A stretch of DNA of 64,000 bases, taken from the NCBI GenBank assembly GCA_029266525.1, contig JAQSWQ010000007.1, forward strand, positions 1 through 64,000, in the 5' to 3' direction. This stretch comes from Microvirga sp. (GTDB lineage Bacteria; Pseudomonadota; Alphaproteobacteria; Rhizobiales; Beijerinckiaceae). Both the position numbers and the translations under genes were made by a program. The notes under the pieces are model-generated. The model was not told the DNA's origin, did no database searches, and saw only the letters and a program-made list of their open reading frames with translations. Positions 17,096 through 25,984 of this stretch are shown here, one piece after another; position 1 is the first letter of the stretch, and the number at the start of each line of letters is the position of its first letter.

Positions 17096-17967
17096 CGCCT
17101 CAGCCTCGGATTGAGCTGGTCGCGGATCTGGTCGCCGACGAGGTTGATGGCAACGATCAGGATGATGAGCGCGATGCCCGGATAGACCGAGATCCAGTAG
17201 CGGCCGCTCATCATGTACTGGAAGCCGTTGGCGATCAGCATGCCCAGCGAAGGCTCGGTCGGCGGCAGGCCGAGTCCGAGGAAGGACAGCGTCGCCTCGA
17301 GCGAGATGGCGTTCGCGACCTGCACGGTGGCGACCACGATCAGCGGCGGCAGCGAGTTCGGCAGGAGATGGCGGAAGACGATGCGGCTGCCCGAGAGCGG
17401 CGTCGCGGCCGCCGCCTCGACGTAGTCCTTGCGGCGCTCGGCCGAGGCCGCGCCGAAGGCGGTGCGGGCGAAATAGGCGTACTGGGCCGCGACGAGCGCG
17501 CTGACGAGCTGCGTCTTGCCCTGGCCGAGAAGCGCCGCAAGCACCAACGCCAGCAGGATCGCCGGAAAGGACAGCTGCAGATCGACGATGCGCATGATCA
17601 GCGTCTCGATCCGGCCGCCGAAATAGGCCGCCACGATGCCGAGGGTGCCGCCGATCGAAAGCGCGATCGCGCCCGCAACAAGCCCCATCTGAAGCGAGAT
17701 GCGCAAGCCGTATAGGATGGCCGAGTAGAGATCGCGCCCCTGCGCGTCGGTGCCGAGCACATGCGCGTAGCCCTTGGAGCCGACGAAACCCGGCGGCCGG
17801 CGCGCATCGGAGAGCGAGAGATTGCCGAGGTCGTAGGGGTCCTGCGGCGTGATCAGCGGCGCGCATACGGCGGCGGCGACGATCGCGAGCACGACCGCGA
17901 GCGCCGCGACCGAGATCCGGCTCTCGCTGAACTCGTCCCAGAACGCCCGCAGGGCCTCGGCGTTCAA
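17092..17967 (-). CDS. Dipeptide-type ABC transporter permease (DppC)
   Basis: Inner-membrane permease with 291 residues from a TTG at 17967 that overlaps the DppB-type stop as TTGA. The N-terminal OppC cap with SRISVAALAVVLAIVAAAVCAPLITPQDP is followed by LGTDAQGRDLYSAILYGLRISLQMG and the EAA-type loop YVEAAAATPLSGSRIVFRHLLPN. The TTG start gives the normal DppC length. Substrate not predictable; peptide or peptide-like compound. Confidence 0.88.
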   Translation of the reverse strand: MNAEALRAFWDEFSESRISVAALAVVLAIVAAAVCAPLITPQDPYDLGNLSLSDARRPPGFVGSKGYAHVLGTDAQGRDLYSAILYGLRISLQMGLVAGAIALSIGGTLGIVAAYFGGRIETLIMRIVDLQLSFPAILLALVLAALLGQGKTQLVSALVAAQYAYFARTAFGAASAERRKDYVEAAAATPLSGSRIVFRHLLPNSLPPLIVVATVQVANAISLEATLSFLGLGLPPTEPSLGMLIANGFQYMMSGRYWISVYPGIALIILIVAINLVGDQIRDQLNPRLRR

Positions 17968-18938
17968 GCCGCCCTCCCGCGTCGCAGGCGCGGGTCGAGG
18001 AGCGCGTAGACGAGATCGACCGTCAGGTTGATGGTGACGAACAGGAAGGCGATGAGGATCAGGTAGGCGACCATCACCGGGCGGTCGAGCTGGGCGATCG
18101 AATCGATGATGAGCTTGCCGACGCCCGGCCACGAGAAGATGGTCTCGGTCACCACCGCGAAGGCCAATGTCGAGCCGAACTCGAGCCCGAACACGGTGAC
18201 GATCGGGATCGAGATCAGCTTCAGCACGTGTTGCCGCAGGATGGTCCACTCCGACAACCCGGCTGCGCGCGCGAACTTGATGGTGTCGGTCAGCATGATC
18301 TCGCGCGTGCCGGCGCGGGAGAGGCGGATCATCATGGCAAGCTTGAACAGGGCGAGGTTCGTCGCCGGGAGGACGAGGTGCTTCCAGCCGTCGAGCGTGA
18401 GCACGCTCCACTCGACGCCGAGGAAGCTGCGCGTCGCGCCCCGGCTGCCGGCCGGCAGCCAGCCGAGATGCACGGCGAAGAAGAGGATGAGGATCAGTCC
18501 AATCCAGAAGGTCGGCACCGAGAAGCCGAGGATCGACACCGCCATGATGGTCTTGGATATCGGGCTCTGGGGGCGGTAGCCGGCATAGATTCCGAGCGGC
18601 ACGCCGGCGAGCGTCGCCCCGATCACCGCGACGAGCGTCAGCTCCAAAGTCGCGGGCAGGCGCTGCATGATCAACTGCAGCACCGGCATGCCGAACACGA
18701 AGGAGCGGCCCATGTCGCCGGAGAGGATGTTGCCGACGAAGGTGAAGTATTGCTCGTACAGAGGCCGGTCGAGGCCGTAGCGGGCGATGGTCTCGGTGCG
18801 GATATCCTGCGTCGCGTCGGGCGAGATGAGGACGTCGATGGGATTTCCGACGGCATAGACGCCGATGAAGACGAGCGCCGACATCACCGCCATGACGAGC
18901 ATCGCCTGCAGAACCCGCTGGATGATGAAGCCGAGCAT
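17964..18938 (-). CDS. Dipeptide-type ABC transporter permease (DppB)
   Basis: First permease, 324 residues from MLGFIIQRVLQAMLVMAVMSALVFI, a typical DppB N terminus. DMGRSFVFGMPVLQLIMQRLPATLELTLVA and the loop FARAAGLSEWTILRQHVLK are present, and it ends in VYALLDPRLR. First gene of the leftward dppBCDF-like unit. The binding-protein gene is divergent, 133 bp away, so the intergenic region 18939-19071 should carry both promoters. Confidence 0.9.
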   Translation of the reverse strand: MLGFIIQRVLQAMLVMAVMSALVFIGVYAVGNPIDVLISPDATQDIRTETIARYGLDRPLYEQYFTFVGNILSGDMGRSFVFGMPVLQLIMQRLPATLELTLVAVIGATLAGVPLGIYAGYRPQSPISKTIMAVSILGFSVPTFWIGLILILFFAVHLGWLPAGSRGATRSFLGVEWSVLTLDGWKHLVLPATNLALFKLAMMIRLSRAGTREIMLTDTIKFARAAGLSEWTILRQHVLKLISIPIVTVFGLEFGSTLAFAVVTETIFSWPGVGKLIIDSIAQLDRPVMVAYLILIAFLFVTINLTVDLVYALLDPRLRRGRAA

Positions 18939-19071
18939 CGCTCTCCGCCGCGGCCGTGGCCGAGCGGATTCATAGCACGAGGCGTCAGACCGGCTACGGT
19001 GGGCGATTTCGGCAGTTGAGGGCGAGGCCGGTCCGCCCCTAAACTGCGGAAACGAAGGAGAGGACCATCCC

Positions 19072-20667
19072 ATGCGCCCGACGAACCTGCTGCGCCGCTT
19101 CGCTGTTGTCGCCGCCGCCTCGACCGTCCTCTGCGGCTCCGCCTTCGCGCAGACCTTGACGATCGGCGTCCGCGCCGGCCCCGAATCGATCGACCCGCAC
19201 TACACCGCGACCGGCACCCATGCGGAGGCGCTGAAGCACGTCTTCGACACGCTCGTGTGGTCGGGCGACAAGCTGCAGCTCGAGCCGGGGCTCGCCGCTT
19301 CCTGGAAGGTCGTCGATCCGACGACCTGGGAATTCAAGCTGCGCGAAGGGGTGAAATTCCACGACGGCTCGGACTTCACGGCCGAGGACGTGAAGTTCTC
19401 GATCGAGCGCATCCCGATCGTCTCGGGCCCGAATCCGACCATGATCTATGTCCGGCGGGTCAAGGAGGCAAAGGTCGTCGACCCGCATACGATCCACATC
19501 GCGACCGACGGGCCGGCGCCGACGCTGCCGAACGACTTCATCCGGCTGTTCATCGTCTCGCACAAGGCGGCGGCCGGGCTCACCAAGGAGAGCGCGAACC
19601 AGGCCTTCAACTCGGGCAAGGCGGCGGTCGGCACGGGTCCGTTCAAGTTCGTGTCCTGGACGCCGAAGGAGGAGTTCACGGTCGAGCGCTTCGACCAGCA
19701 CTGGCGTGGCGCCTCGCCGTGGCAGAAGGTCGTGCGCAAGGAGATCCCGAACGATTCGGCCCGCGTCGCACAGCTCAAGGCTGGCCAGGTCGACATGATC
19801 GTGCGCGTGCCCGCAGCAGACGTGCCGACTTTGGAAAAGGACCAGAAGCTCAGGATCGTGAAGGTCGACACGCCTTACGTCTTCAACCTCGAATTCGACT
19901 TCCGCGACAAGCCTCCGCAGATCTCGGGAAAGGACGGCTCGGCCTTGGCCCAGAACCCGTTCAAGGACCCCCGTGTGCGCGAGGCAGTCGACCTCGCCAT
20001 CGACCGCCCCGCGCTCGCCGAGGTCTCGATGGAGGGGCTCGGCAAGCCGGTGACCCAGATGGTGACGCCCGGCATCTTCGGCTACAACGACAAACTCCCC
20101 GAGCTGAAGCCTAACGTGCAGCGCGCGCGCCAGCTCCTTGCCGAGGCCGGCTACCCGAACGGCTTCAAGGTCACGCTCAACTTCACCAACGACCGTTTGC
20201 CGGGAGACCGCGCCGTCGGGACCTCGCTTGCGCAGATGTTCGCCCGCGTCGGGCTCGACGTGCAGGCGAACGGCCAGCCCGCGGCGGTGCTCTTTCCGGC
20301 CCGCACGCGCGGCGACTACTCCTTCGTCATGTCGGGCTGGGGCACGATCACCGGCGAGGCGCACTACACGCTGTCCTCGCTCGGCCACTCGAACGACCCG
20401 CAGCGCAAGATGGGCGCCTTCAACTGGCGCGGCTACAAGAACGAGGCGCTCGACAAGCTTCTGCAGGATGCCGCGGTCGAGCTCGACGAGGGCAAGCGCC
20501 GCCAGCTCCTCGAGGATGCCGGCGCGCTGTTCATGAAGGAGCGCGTCTCGCTTCCGCTCGTGGCGGTCTCGTCGGCCTGGGCGCTGCAGAAGGACAAGGT
20601 CGACATCCCGAAGCCGCGCAGCGACGAGGACACGCTCGCGCACGACATCGTGCCGGCGAAGAGATGA
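19072..20667 (+). CDS. Periplasmic peptide-binding protein (SBP_bac_5, DppA/OppA type)
   Basis: Periplasmic substrate receptor of the divergent dppBCDF-type genes, 531 residues. A signal peptide (MRPTNLLRRFAVVAAASTVLCGSAFAQ) precedes the mature start. WEFKLREGVKFHDGSDFTAEDVKFSIER is the SBP_bac_5 signature, and DPRVREAVDLAIDR occurs in the second half. GGAGAGG lies ahead of the ATG. Substrates in this family range from peptides to opines or glutathione. Confidence 0.92.
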   Translation: MRPTNLLRRFAVVAAASTVLCGSAFAQTLTIGVRAGPESIDPHYTATGTHAEALKHVFDTLVWSGDKLQLEPGLAASWKVVDPTTWEFKLREGVKFHDGSDFTAEDVKFSIERIPIVSGPNPTMIYVRRVKEAKVVDPHTIHIATDGPAPTLPNDFIRLFIVSHKAAAGLTKESANQAFNSGKAAVGTGPFKFVSWTPKEEFTVERFDQHWRGASPWQKVVRKEIPNDSARVAQLKAGQVDMIVRVPAADVPTLEKDQKLRIVKVDTPYVFNLEFDFRDKPPQISGKDGSALAQNPFKDPRVREAVDLAIDRPALAEVSMEGLGKPVTQMVTPGIFGYNDKLPELKPNVQRARQLLAEAGYPNGFKVTLNFTNDRLPGDRAVGTSLAQMFARVGLDVQANGQPAAVLFPARTRGDYSFVMSGWGTITGEAHYTLSSLGHSNDPQRKMGAFNWRGYKNEALDKLLQDAAVELDEGKRRQLLEDAGALFMKERVSLPLVAVSSAWALQKDKVDIPKPRSDEDTLAHDIVPAKR

Positions 20668-20924
20668 GCGCGGTGTCTGCCGTCCATTACTTCCGCTCGA
20701 CGGCGGGCCACCTGCACGGCTTCACCGACGATCGGAGCGGAGCGAAGCTGCCACAGGAGCAGGGACCGTGGCGCTTCGTGCGCACGGTCGCGCCGGACGA
20801 GGGCTGGACGGCTGCCGCCGAAATAGGCGCCGTTCGCGCCGGCATCCGGGCGAACGGTTTCTTCCTCGCCGATTACTCCGGCGAACTCACCTTCGATGAG
20901 GCCGCGGTGAAGCCGGGCGACTGA
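20664..20924 (+). CDS. Small hypothetical protein
   Basis: 86 residues, starting with an ATG that overlaps the binding-protein stop as ATGA, so it is probably translationally coupled. The product is soluble (HYFRSTAGHLHGFTDDRSGAKLPQEQGPWRF... DYSGELTFDEAAVKPGD), with no signal peptide and no motif I recognise. The overlap and codon use favour a real gene. Confidence 0.5.
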   Translation: MSAVSAVHYFRSTAGHLHGFTDDRSGAKLPQEQGPWRFVRTVAPDEGWTAAAEIGAVRAGIRANGFFLADYSGELTFDEAAVKPGD

Positions 20925-21058
20925 CCCGGTTGCGCGCCTTTGTTCAGCCATGTTGATCAACGGCCGCTAAACGGCGCGCTGCCCGGCCGTTCAGCAGCGC
21001 GGTCGTAGATGTCTTCCTGCCCGCCGGCCTCGATACAGCGGCGGGTAGGGAGAAACAG

Positions 21059-21304
21059 ATGTTGCGCGCTTTCGTGCTTGCGACCGTGGCGGCTGCCGGG
21101 ATTGGCGCCGCGCTTCTCGGGACCAGCGCCCCCGCCGCCGCGGGGCAGTGGGGACACGGCTATGGGTATGGCGGTCCCCGCCACTACGGCCCGCCGCCGC
21201 GGCATTACGGGTGGGGCGGCCCGGGCTGGCGCCATCGTCACCACGGCCACCGTCACTGGGCCCGCCCGGTGCCGCCGTGGCACCGTCACGGCCCGCGCTG
21301 GTGA
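21059..21304 (+). CDS. Secreted Gly/His-rich small protein
   Basis: 81 residues. A signal peptide (MLRAFVLATVAAAGIGAALLGTSAPAAAG) leads into a mature region made almost only of Gly, His, Pro, Tyr, Trp and Arg (HGYGYGGPRHYGPPPRHYGW... HRHHGHRHW). The composition suggests metal binding or an adhesive envelope peptide. GGGAG lies ahead of the ATG and a strong terminator follows directly, so it is a single-gene transcript. No named family recognised. Confidence 0.7.
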   Translation: MLRAFVLATVAAAGIGAALLGTSAPAAAGQWGHGYGYGGPRHYGPPPRHYGWGGPGWRHRHHGHRHWARPVPPWHRHGPRW

Positions 21305-21325
21305 CGCGCGCGGACGACTCGAAGC

Positions 21326-21356
21326 AGCCCTCCCGGCAATCCGGGAGGGCTTTTTT
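21326..21356 (+). terminator. Rho-independent terminator
   Basis: AGCCCTCCCGG-CAAT-CCGGGAGGGCT forms an eleven-base-pair stem followed by six T. It ends the Gly/His-rich protein gene. Confidence 0.9.
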
Positions 21357-21428
21357 CATCCGGGACCTTTGCCGGGCTGGCGCTTGCCGATATGTGGCGG
21401 TCTCCCGCCGAGAGTTCCGGTACAGGCC

Positions 21429-22139
21429 ATGCGTATCGCCGACATGAACTGGATGCAGGTCGAGGCGTATCTCGCCTCCGATGACCGCTGCGTCCTGCCG
21501 ATCGGCTCGACCGAGCAGCATGCGCAGCTCTCGCTCTGCGTCGACGCCATCCTGGCCGAGCGCGTGGCAGCCGAGGCGGCGGAGCCGCTTGGGGTACCTG
21601 TCTATCCGGCCATGCCCTTCGGGCTCGCACCCTATTTCCTGGCTTTCCCGGGCACCATCTCGCTGAAGGTCGAGACTCTGCTCGCGGTGGTGCGCGATGT
21701 TGTCGCCTCGGTGCACCGGTCGGGCTTCCGGCGCGTGCTGATCGTCAACGGCCATGGCGGGAACATGCCCGTGGCGGCGCTCGCGCAGGAGCTGATGGCG
21801 GAGCGCCCGAGCCTGTCGGTCAAGTTCCACAGCTGGTGGAATGCGCCGAAGACCTGGGCCAAGGTCCAGGAGATCGACGCGTCCGGCACCCACGCCAATT
21901 GGATGGAGAACTTTTCGTGGACGCGGCTCGCCAATGAGGCTGCCCCCGACGCCGCGAAGCCCGCGCCCGACCTCGCGCTGATGCGCGCATCGCCGCCCGA
22001 CGACGTCCGCACCATCCTCGGCGACGGATGCTTCGGGGGCGAATACCAGAAGCCTGACGAGATCATGCTCGAGCTCTGGCGGGCCGGGGTCGCGGAAACG
22101 CGCGAGGCGCTGGAGGGTCCGTGGCCGAGCCGGTCCTGA
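21429..22139 (+). CDS. Creatininase family amidohydrolase
   Basis: Metal-dependent amidohydrolase fold (creatininase, or FAPy-type deformylases). 236 residues from the ATG at 21429 (MRIADMNWMQVEAYL). PIGSTEQHAQLSLCVDAILAE contains the conserved Glu, His and Asp metal ligands, and LIVNGHGGN the central His/Asn. The C terminus overlaps the next gene by 19 bases. The exact amide substrate is unknown. The reductase and SDR genes that follow suggest a small catabolic operon. Confidence 0.85.
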   Translation: MRIADMNWMQVEAYLASDDRCVLPIGSTEQHAQLSLCVDAILAERVAAEAAEPLGVPVYPAMPFGLAPYFLAFPGTISLKVETLLAVVRDVVASVHRSGFRRVLIVNGHGGNMPVAALAQELMAERPSLSVKFHSWWNAPKTWAKVQEIDASGTHANWMENFSWTRLANEAAPDAAKPAPDLALMRASPPDDVRTILGDGCFGGEYQKPDEIMLELWRAGVAETREALEGPWPSRS

Positions 22140-23161
22140 TCTGGGGCGCCGGCGCGATCGGCGGCACGATCGGGGCCTATTGGAGGCGCGCCGGAATCGA
22201 CGTGCTGCTCGTCGACAAGGACGCCGAGCACGTCGAAGCCTGCCGCACCGCCGGGCTTTCGATCGAGGGGCCGGTCGACAGCTTCAAGGAAGTCATCCCT
22301 GCCGCGACGCCGGACGAGATCGACGGGGTCTTCAGTCGCATCGTGCTCGCAGTCAAGGCGCAGCACACCGAGGAAGCGCTCGATGCGCTCGCGTCCCACC
22401 TCGCCGAGGACGGCTATGTCCTCTCGGCCCAGAACGGGCTGAACGAACTTGCAATCGCACAGCGGATCGGGCCCGAGCGGACCATGGGCTGCTTCGTCAA
22501 TTTCGGCGCCGATTGGCTCGGGCCCGGACGCATCCTCTACGGCAACCGCGGCGCTGTCGTGACGGGCGAGATCGACCGCTCTATCCGCGAGCGCACGCGC
22601 GAGATGCACGCGCTTCTCAAGCTCTTCGAGCCCGAGGCGGTGCTGACCGACGACATCTGGGGCTATCTCTGGGGCAAGCTCGCCTATGGCGCGATGCTCT
22701 TCGCGACCGCGCTCACGCCGGACTCGATGTCGGAGAACTTCGCGGATCCGGCGCGGGCGCCGGCCTGGCTCGCGCTCGGGCGGGAGGTGGTCGCGGTCGC
22801 GCAAGCGCGCGGCGTGACCCCGCGCGGCTTCGGCGAATTCAGGCCCGAGGCCTTCGCGCCCGGCGCGCCCGAGACCGAGGCGCTCGCCGTCACTGCCTGG
22901 CTCGCCGACTACACCAGCCGAACGGCTAAGACGCATTCCGGCATCTGGCGCGACCTTGCGGTGCGCAAGCGCAAGACGGAGATCGACGCGCAGATCGGGG
23001 TCATCGGCGCGCTCGCGCGCGAGAAGGCCATCCCGACCCCGGCGCTCGACCGGCTTGTCACCCTCATCCACGACGTGGAGGACGGACGCCGCAAGCAATC
23101 GATCGAGACCTTGAACGAGCTTCTGAAGGCATGCAGCTCCGATTTGACGCCCGCGCCGTGA
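22121..23161 (+). CDS. Ketopantoate reductase family protein (ApbA/PanE)
   Basis: 346 residues from a GTG start. The N-terminal Rossmann motif is WGAGAIGGTIGAYW, followed by VLAVKAQHTEEAL and SAQNGLNE, as in 2-dehydropantoate 2-reductases. The C-terminal helical domain contains WGKLAYGAMLFATAL, with the catalytic-type Lys, and ends near RKRKTEIDAQIGVI. It is longer than PanE and lies between a creatininase and an SDR, so it probably acts on another 2-oxo acid rather than in pantothenate synthesis. Confidence 0.8.
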   Translation: MAEPVLIWGAGAIGGTIGAYWRRAGIDVLLVDKDAEHVEACRTAGLSIEGPVDSFKEVIPAATPDEIDGVFSRIVLAVKAQHTEEALDALASHLAEDGYVLSAQNGLNELAIAQRIGPERTMGCFVNFGADWLGPGRILYGNRGAVVTGEIDRSIRERTREMHALLKLFEPEAVLTDDIWGYLWGKLAYGAMLFATALTPDSMSENFADPARAPAWLALGREVVAVAQARGVTPRGFGEFRPEAFAPGAPETEALAVTAWLADYTSRTAKTHSGIWRDLAVRKRKTEIDAQIGVIGALAREKAIPTPALDRLVTLIHDVEDGRRKQSIETLNELLKACSSDLTPAP

Positions 23162-23886
23162 TCGTCACGGGCGCGGCCCAGGGGATCGGGCGCGCCATCG
23201 CGCACGCCTTCCGGGAGGGCGGCGCGCGCGTGCATCTCGCCGATCTCGACGAGGCCGGGGTCCGGCGAAACGCGGAGGAGGTAGGCGCCATCGCGCACCC
23301 GGTCGACCTATCCGATCGCGCCGGCGCGCACCGGCTTGTCGAGACTGTCGTCGCAGCCGAGGGCCGGCTCGACGTGCTGGCGCTCGCGGCCGGCGGGGTG
23401 CGCGGGCAAACTGGGCGTCCGATCGAGGAGATCTCCGAAGCGGATTGGCGCGCGCTGTTCCAGGCCAATGTCGACGGGGCGTTCTGGCTTGCCCAGGCCG
23501 CCGCTCCGCACATGAAGCGCGCCGGCTGCGGGCGCATCGTCACGATCTCGTCGGGCGCGGGGCTTCGTCCGAGCTTGACCGGCATCCAGGCCTACGCGGC
23601 CGCGAAGCACGCGCTGGTCGGGCTGACGAAGCAGCTTTCCTGGGAGCTCGCACCGCACGGCATCACCGTGAACTCGGTCGCGCCCGGCTTCGTCCTGTCC
23701 AATCCCGCGACCGAGCGGCAGTGGGAAAGCTATGGTCCCGAGGGGCAGAAGCGGCTTGTGGATTCGATCCACACTAAGCGGCTCGGCTCGCCGGAGGACA
23801 TCGCAGCGGCGACGCTGTTCTTCGCAAGCGAACAAGCGGGCTGGATCACCGGCCAGGTCCTGTCGGTCGACGGCGGGCGGTCCTAG
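23131..23886 (+). CDS. Short-chain dehydrogenase/reductase
   Basis: Classical SDR, 251 residues. The coenzyme motif TGAAQGIG is at about 12-19. The catalytic residues appear as Ser in TISSGAG and YAAAK. GITVNSVAPGFVLSNPAT and GQVLSVDGG at the C terminus are family features. It overlaps the upstream reductase gene by 31 bases, so the three genes form one operon. The stop is followed directly by a palindromic repeat. Substrate unknown. Confidence 0.88.
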   Translation: MQLRFDARAVIVTGAAQGIGRAIAHAFREGGARVHLADLDEAGVRRNAEEVGAIAHPVDLSDRAGAHRLVETVVAAEGRLDVLALAAGGVRGQTGRPIEEISEADWRALFQANVDGAFWLAQAAAPHMKRAGCGRIVTISSGAGLRPSLTGIQAYAAAKHALVGLTKQLSWELAPHGITVNSVAPGFVLSNPATERQWESYGPEGQKRLVDSIHTKRLGSPEDIAAATLFFASEQAGWITGQVLSVDGGRS

Positions 23887-23887
23887 A

Positions 23888-23931
23888 GCATGATCCTGAA
23901 AGTGGGAACCGGTTTCGGATAAAGATCATGC
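23888..23931. repeat. Extragenic palindrome, GCATGATC...GATCATGC type
   Basis: GCATGATCCTGAAAGTGGGAACCGGTTTCGGATAAAGATCATGC is a single imperfect hairpin. Near-identical elements recur in Hyphomicrobiales genomes. It follows the SDR stop and could act as a terminator between the convergent SDR and CoA-transferase genes. Confidence 0.75.
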
Positions 23932-23982
23932 GAAAACAAAGGGATAGAGCGGGATGGCGAGTCGAAGAGAACTCATCCGGCT

Positions 23983-25143
23983 CTAGCCGGCCGCGCGCTT
24001 GCCGTCGCGCGGCATCTCGCGCACCCCGAACTCCGCGTGGATCGCTTCGGTGTGCTCGCCGAGGCCGGGCACGCGGCCGAGCTCAGGCAGGACCCCGTCG
24101 AAGATCATTCCGGGCGCGAGGAGCTTCACCGGCCCGGCGGGCGTTTTGACCTCGACGACCCGGTTCTGGGGGTGGGCCTTGAGGTCCTCGAGCGTGCTCA
24201 CCCGGCCATAGGCGACGCGCGCCTCCTCGAGCCGCTCGATGATCGTCTCTCGGGAGGCGGCGGTGAACGCCTCGGCGATGATGGCATCGAGGGCCGGCCG
24301 GTTCGCGACGCGGAGCGGGTTGGTTGCAAAGCGCGCGTCATCCGCGAGCTCGGGTCGGCCGAGCACCTCGGCGCACAGCATCCGCCACTCGGTCTCATTC
24401 TGGATCGAGAACAGCACGGCCTTGCCGTCGCCGCAGACGTAGTCGCCGTAAGGTGCGATGGTCGGGTGATTCAGCCCCGAACGCACCGGCGTGTGCCCGC
24501 CATAGACGTATTGGAGGTACGGCACGTTCATCCAGTCGGCGAGGGCGTGGTAGAGCGACACTGCGACGTGGCGGCCTTCGCCCGTGCGGCCGCGTCCGAT
24601 CAGCGCCTGCAGGATGCCCTGGAAGGCCGTCATGCCCGCGGCGATGTCGCAGACCGAGACGCCGACGCGGGCCATCCCGTGCTCGTTGCCGGTGACGGTC
24701 GAGAGCCCGGTCTCGGCCTGCACCAGGAGGTCGTAAGCCTTGAGATCGCGATAGGGCCCTTCGTCGCCATAGCCCGAGATCGAGCAGGTGATGAGGCGCG
24801 GGTTCTTGCCCCGCAGTTCGTCCGGCGCGAAGCCGAGGCGCTCGACCGCGCCCGGAGCGAGGTTCTGGATGAACACGTCTGCCCGCTCGACCAGGGAGGC
24901 AAGGAGAGCGCGGTCTGCCTCGCTCTTGAGGTCGAGGCAGACGGATTCCTTGCCGCGGTTCAGCCACACGAAATAAGCGCTCTCGCCCTTCACGTAAGCA
25001 TCGTAGCGCCGGGCGAAATCGCCCTCCGGCCGCTCGACCTTGATAACCCGCGCGCCGGCGTCGGCGAGGCGCCCTGAAGCGTAGGGCGCCGCCACCGCCT
25101 GCTCGACCGAGACGACAAGGAGGCCTTCGAGGTCGCGGTTCAT
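23983..25143 (-). CDS. Class III CoA transferase (CaiB/BaiF family)
   Basis: 386 residues from the ATG at 25143 (MNRDLEGLLVVSVEQAVAAPY). Moves CoA between carboxylic acids in the cytoplasm. The N-terminal ADAGARVIKVERPEGDFARR and LDLKSE regions, ISGYGDEGPYRDLKAYDLLVQAETGL with the nucleophilic Asp, and GVSVCDIAAGMTA are typical. The MaoC-like hydratase and acyl-CoA dehydrogenase genes further right are read in the same direction, so they may share a pathway (for example citramalate/mesaconate CoA esters), although a toxin-antitoxin pair lies between. Confidence 0.88.
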   Translation of the reverse strand: MNRDLEGLLVVSVEQAVAAPYASGRLADAGARVIKVERPEGDFARRYDAYVKGESAYFVWLNRGKESVCLDLKSEADRALLASLVERADVFIQNLAPGAVERLGFAPDELRGKNPRLITCSISGYGDEGPYRDLKAYDLLVQAETGLSTVTGNEHGMARVGVSVCDIAAGMTAFQGILQALIGRGRTGEGRHVAVSLYHALADWMNVPYLQYVYGGHTPVRSGLNHPTIAPYGDYVCGDGKAVLFSIQNETEWRMLCAEVLGRPELADDARFATNPLRVANRPALDAIIAEAFTAASRETIIERLEEARVAYGRVSTLEDLKAHPQNRVVEVKTPAGPVKLLAPGMIFDGVLPELGRVPGLGEHTEAIHAEFGVREMPRDGKRAAG

Positions 25144-25270
25144 CCCGCGAGCAATGCCACTCCAGACGATCGTTCTCAACAGGAAAGCGCCCTACGTCCG
25201 ACGCAGCCGCTTGCCGATCTTCCGGCTGCTGACTATTTATCTGACTATCTCCACTCGTCGGGATCGCATC

Positions 25271-25528
25271 GTGAAAAGCTGGCCAGTACAGGACGCCAAG
25301 GCGCGTTTCAGCGAGCTGCTCGATCGCTGCCTCGAGGAGGGGCCGCAGATGGTGACGAAGCGAGGCGCGGAGGCAGCCGTGCTCGTGCCGCTCGCCGAGT
25401 GGAAGCGCCTCCAGCATTCGGCTCGTCCGACCTTGAAGGAGCTGCTGCTGGCAGATCAGCCTCGCGCGGACATCCCGGTGGCGCCGCGGGGCAGGCTGCG
25501 CCGACGCGCACCTCGAGCGCTCGACTGA
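25271..25528 (+). CDS. Antitoxin, Phd/YefM family
   Basis: 85 residues from the GTG at 25271. VQDAKARFSELLDRCLEEGPQMVTKRGAEAAVLVPLAEWKRLQ is a complete Phd/YefM DNA-binding domain. The C-terminal tail (LADQPRADIPVAPRGRLRRR) would wrap the toxin. It ends two bases ahead of the PIN toxin gene. The upstream ORF extension crosses the intergenic region and is not needed. Confidence 0.88.
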   Translation: MKSWPVQDAKARFSELLDRCLEEGPQMVTKRGAEAAVLVPLAEWKRLQHSARPTLKELLLADQPRADIPVAPRGRLRRRAPRALD

Positions 25529-25530
25529 GC

Positions 25531-25947
25531 ATGGCTTATCTTCTCGACACCAATGTTGTCTCCGAGCTGCGCCGGCCGCGTCCGCATGGCGCGGTGCTCG
25601 CCTGGTTGAGCGACATCCCCGATGCGGAGCTGCATGTCTCGGCCGTGACGCTCGGCGAGCTGCAAGCCGGCGTCGAAGTCACGCGCGAGCAGGATCCGGC
25701 GAAGGCGGCCGAGATCGAAGCTTGGGTCGATCGGCTTGCCGAGGCCTACAACGTCATATCAATGGATGCCCGCTGCTTCCGACAATGGGCGCGGCTCATG
25801 AGCCGTCGATCGGGCGACCTTGTCGAAGACGCAATGATTGCCGCCACCGCGCAGGTGCATGGGCTGATCGTAGCGACACGCAATACGCGCGACTTCACAG
25901 CGCTCGGCGTCGGGTCGTTCAACCCCTTTCACGGGCGCAGCCGTTGA
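25531..25947 (+). CDS. Toxin, VapC-type PIN domain ribonuclease
   Basis: 138 residues. The acidic PIN residues are visible: Asp in LLDTNVVSE, Glu in TLGELQAGV, and Asp in VEDAMIAATA, with TRNTRDF before the last strand. In this family the toxin cleaves RNA (often tRNA) and the antitoxin blocks it and represses the operon. The 2-bp gap indicates a bicistronic module, inserted between catabolic genes read on the other strand. Confidence 0.9.
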   Translation: MAYLLDTNVVSELRRPRPHGAVLAWLSDIPDAELHVSAVTLGELQAGVEVTREQDPAKAAEIEAWVDRLAEAYNVISMDARCFRQWARLMSRRSGDLVEDAMIAATAQVHGLIVATRNTRDFTALGVGSFNPFHGRSR

Positions 25948-25984
25948 GAACCGGGCGGCGGCAGCCTTCCGCGTATGGGCGCTC

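Noticed and set aside
17096-17866. N-terminal extension of the DppD-type ATPase ORF
   Set aside because: Shadow of the DppC-type permease; the GTG overlap at 17095 gives the normal ATPase length.
19039-20643. 534-codon minus-strand ORF over the peptide-binding protein
   Set aside because: Reads the complement of a well-supported SBP_bac_5 gene; composition is typical of an antisense frame.
23888-23931. Riboswitch or sRNA after the SDR gene
   Set aside because: The sequence is a common extragenic palindrome of this bacterial order rather than an aptamer-like structure.
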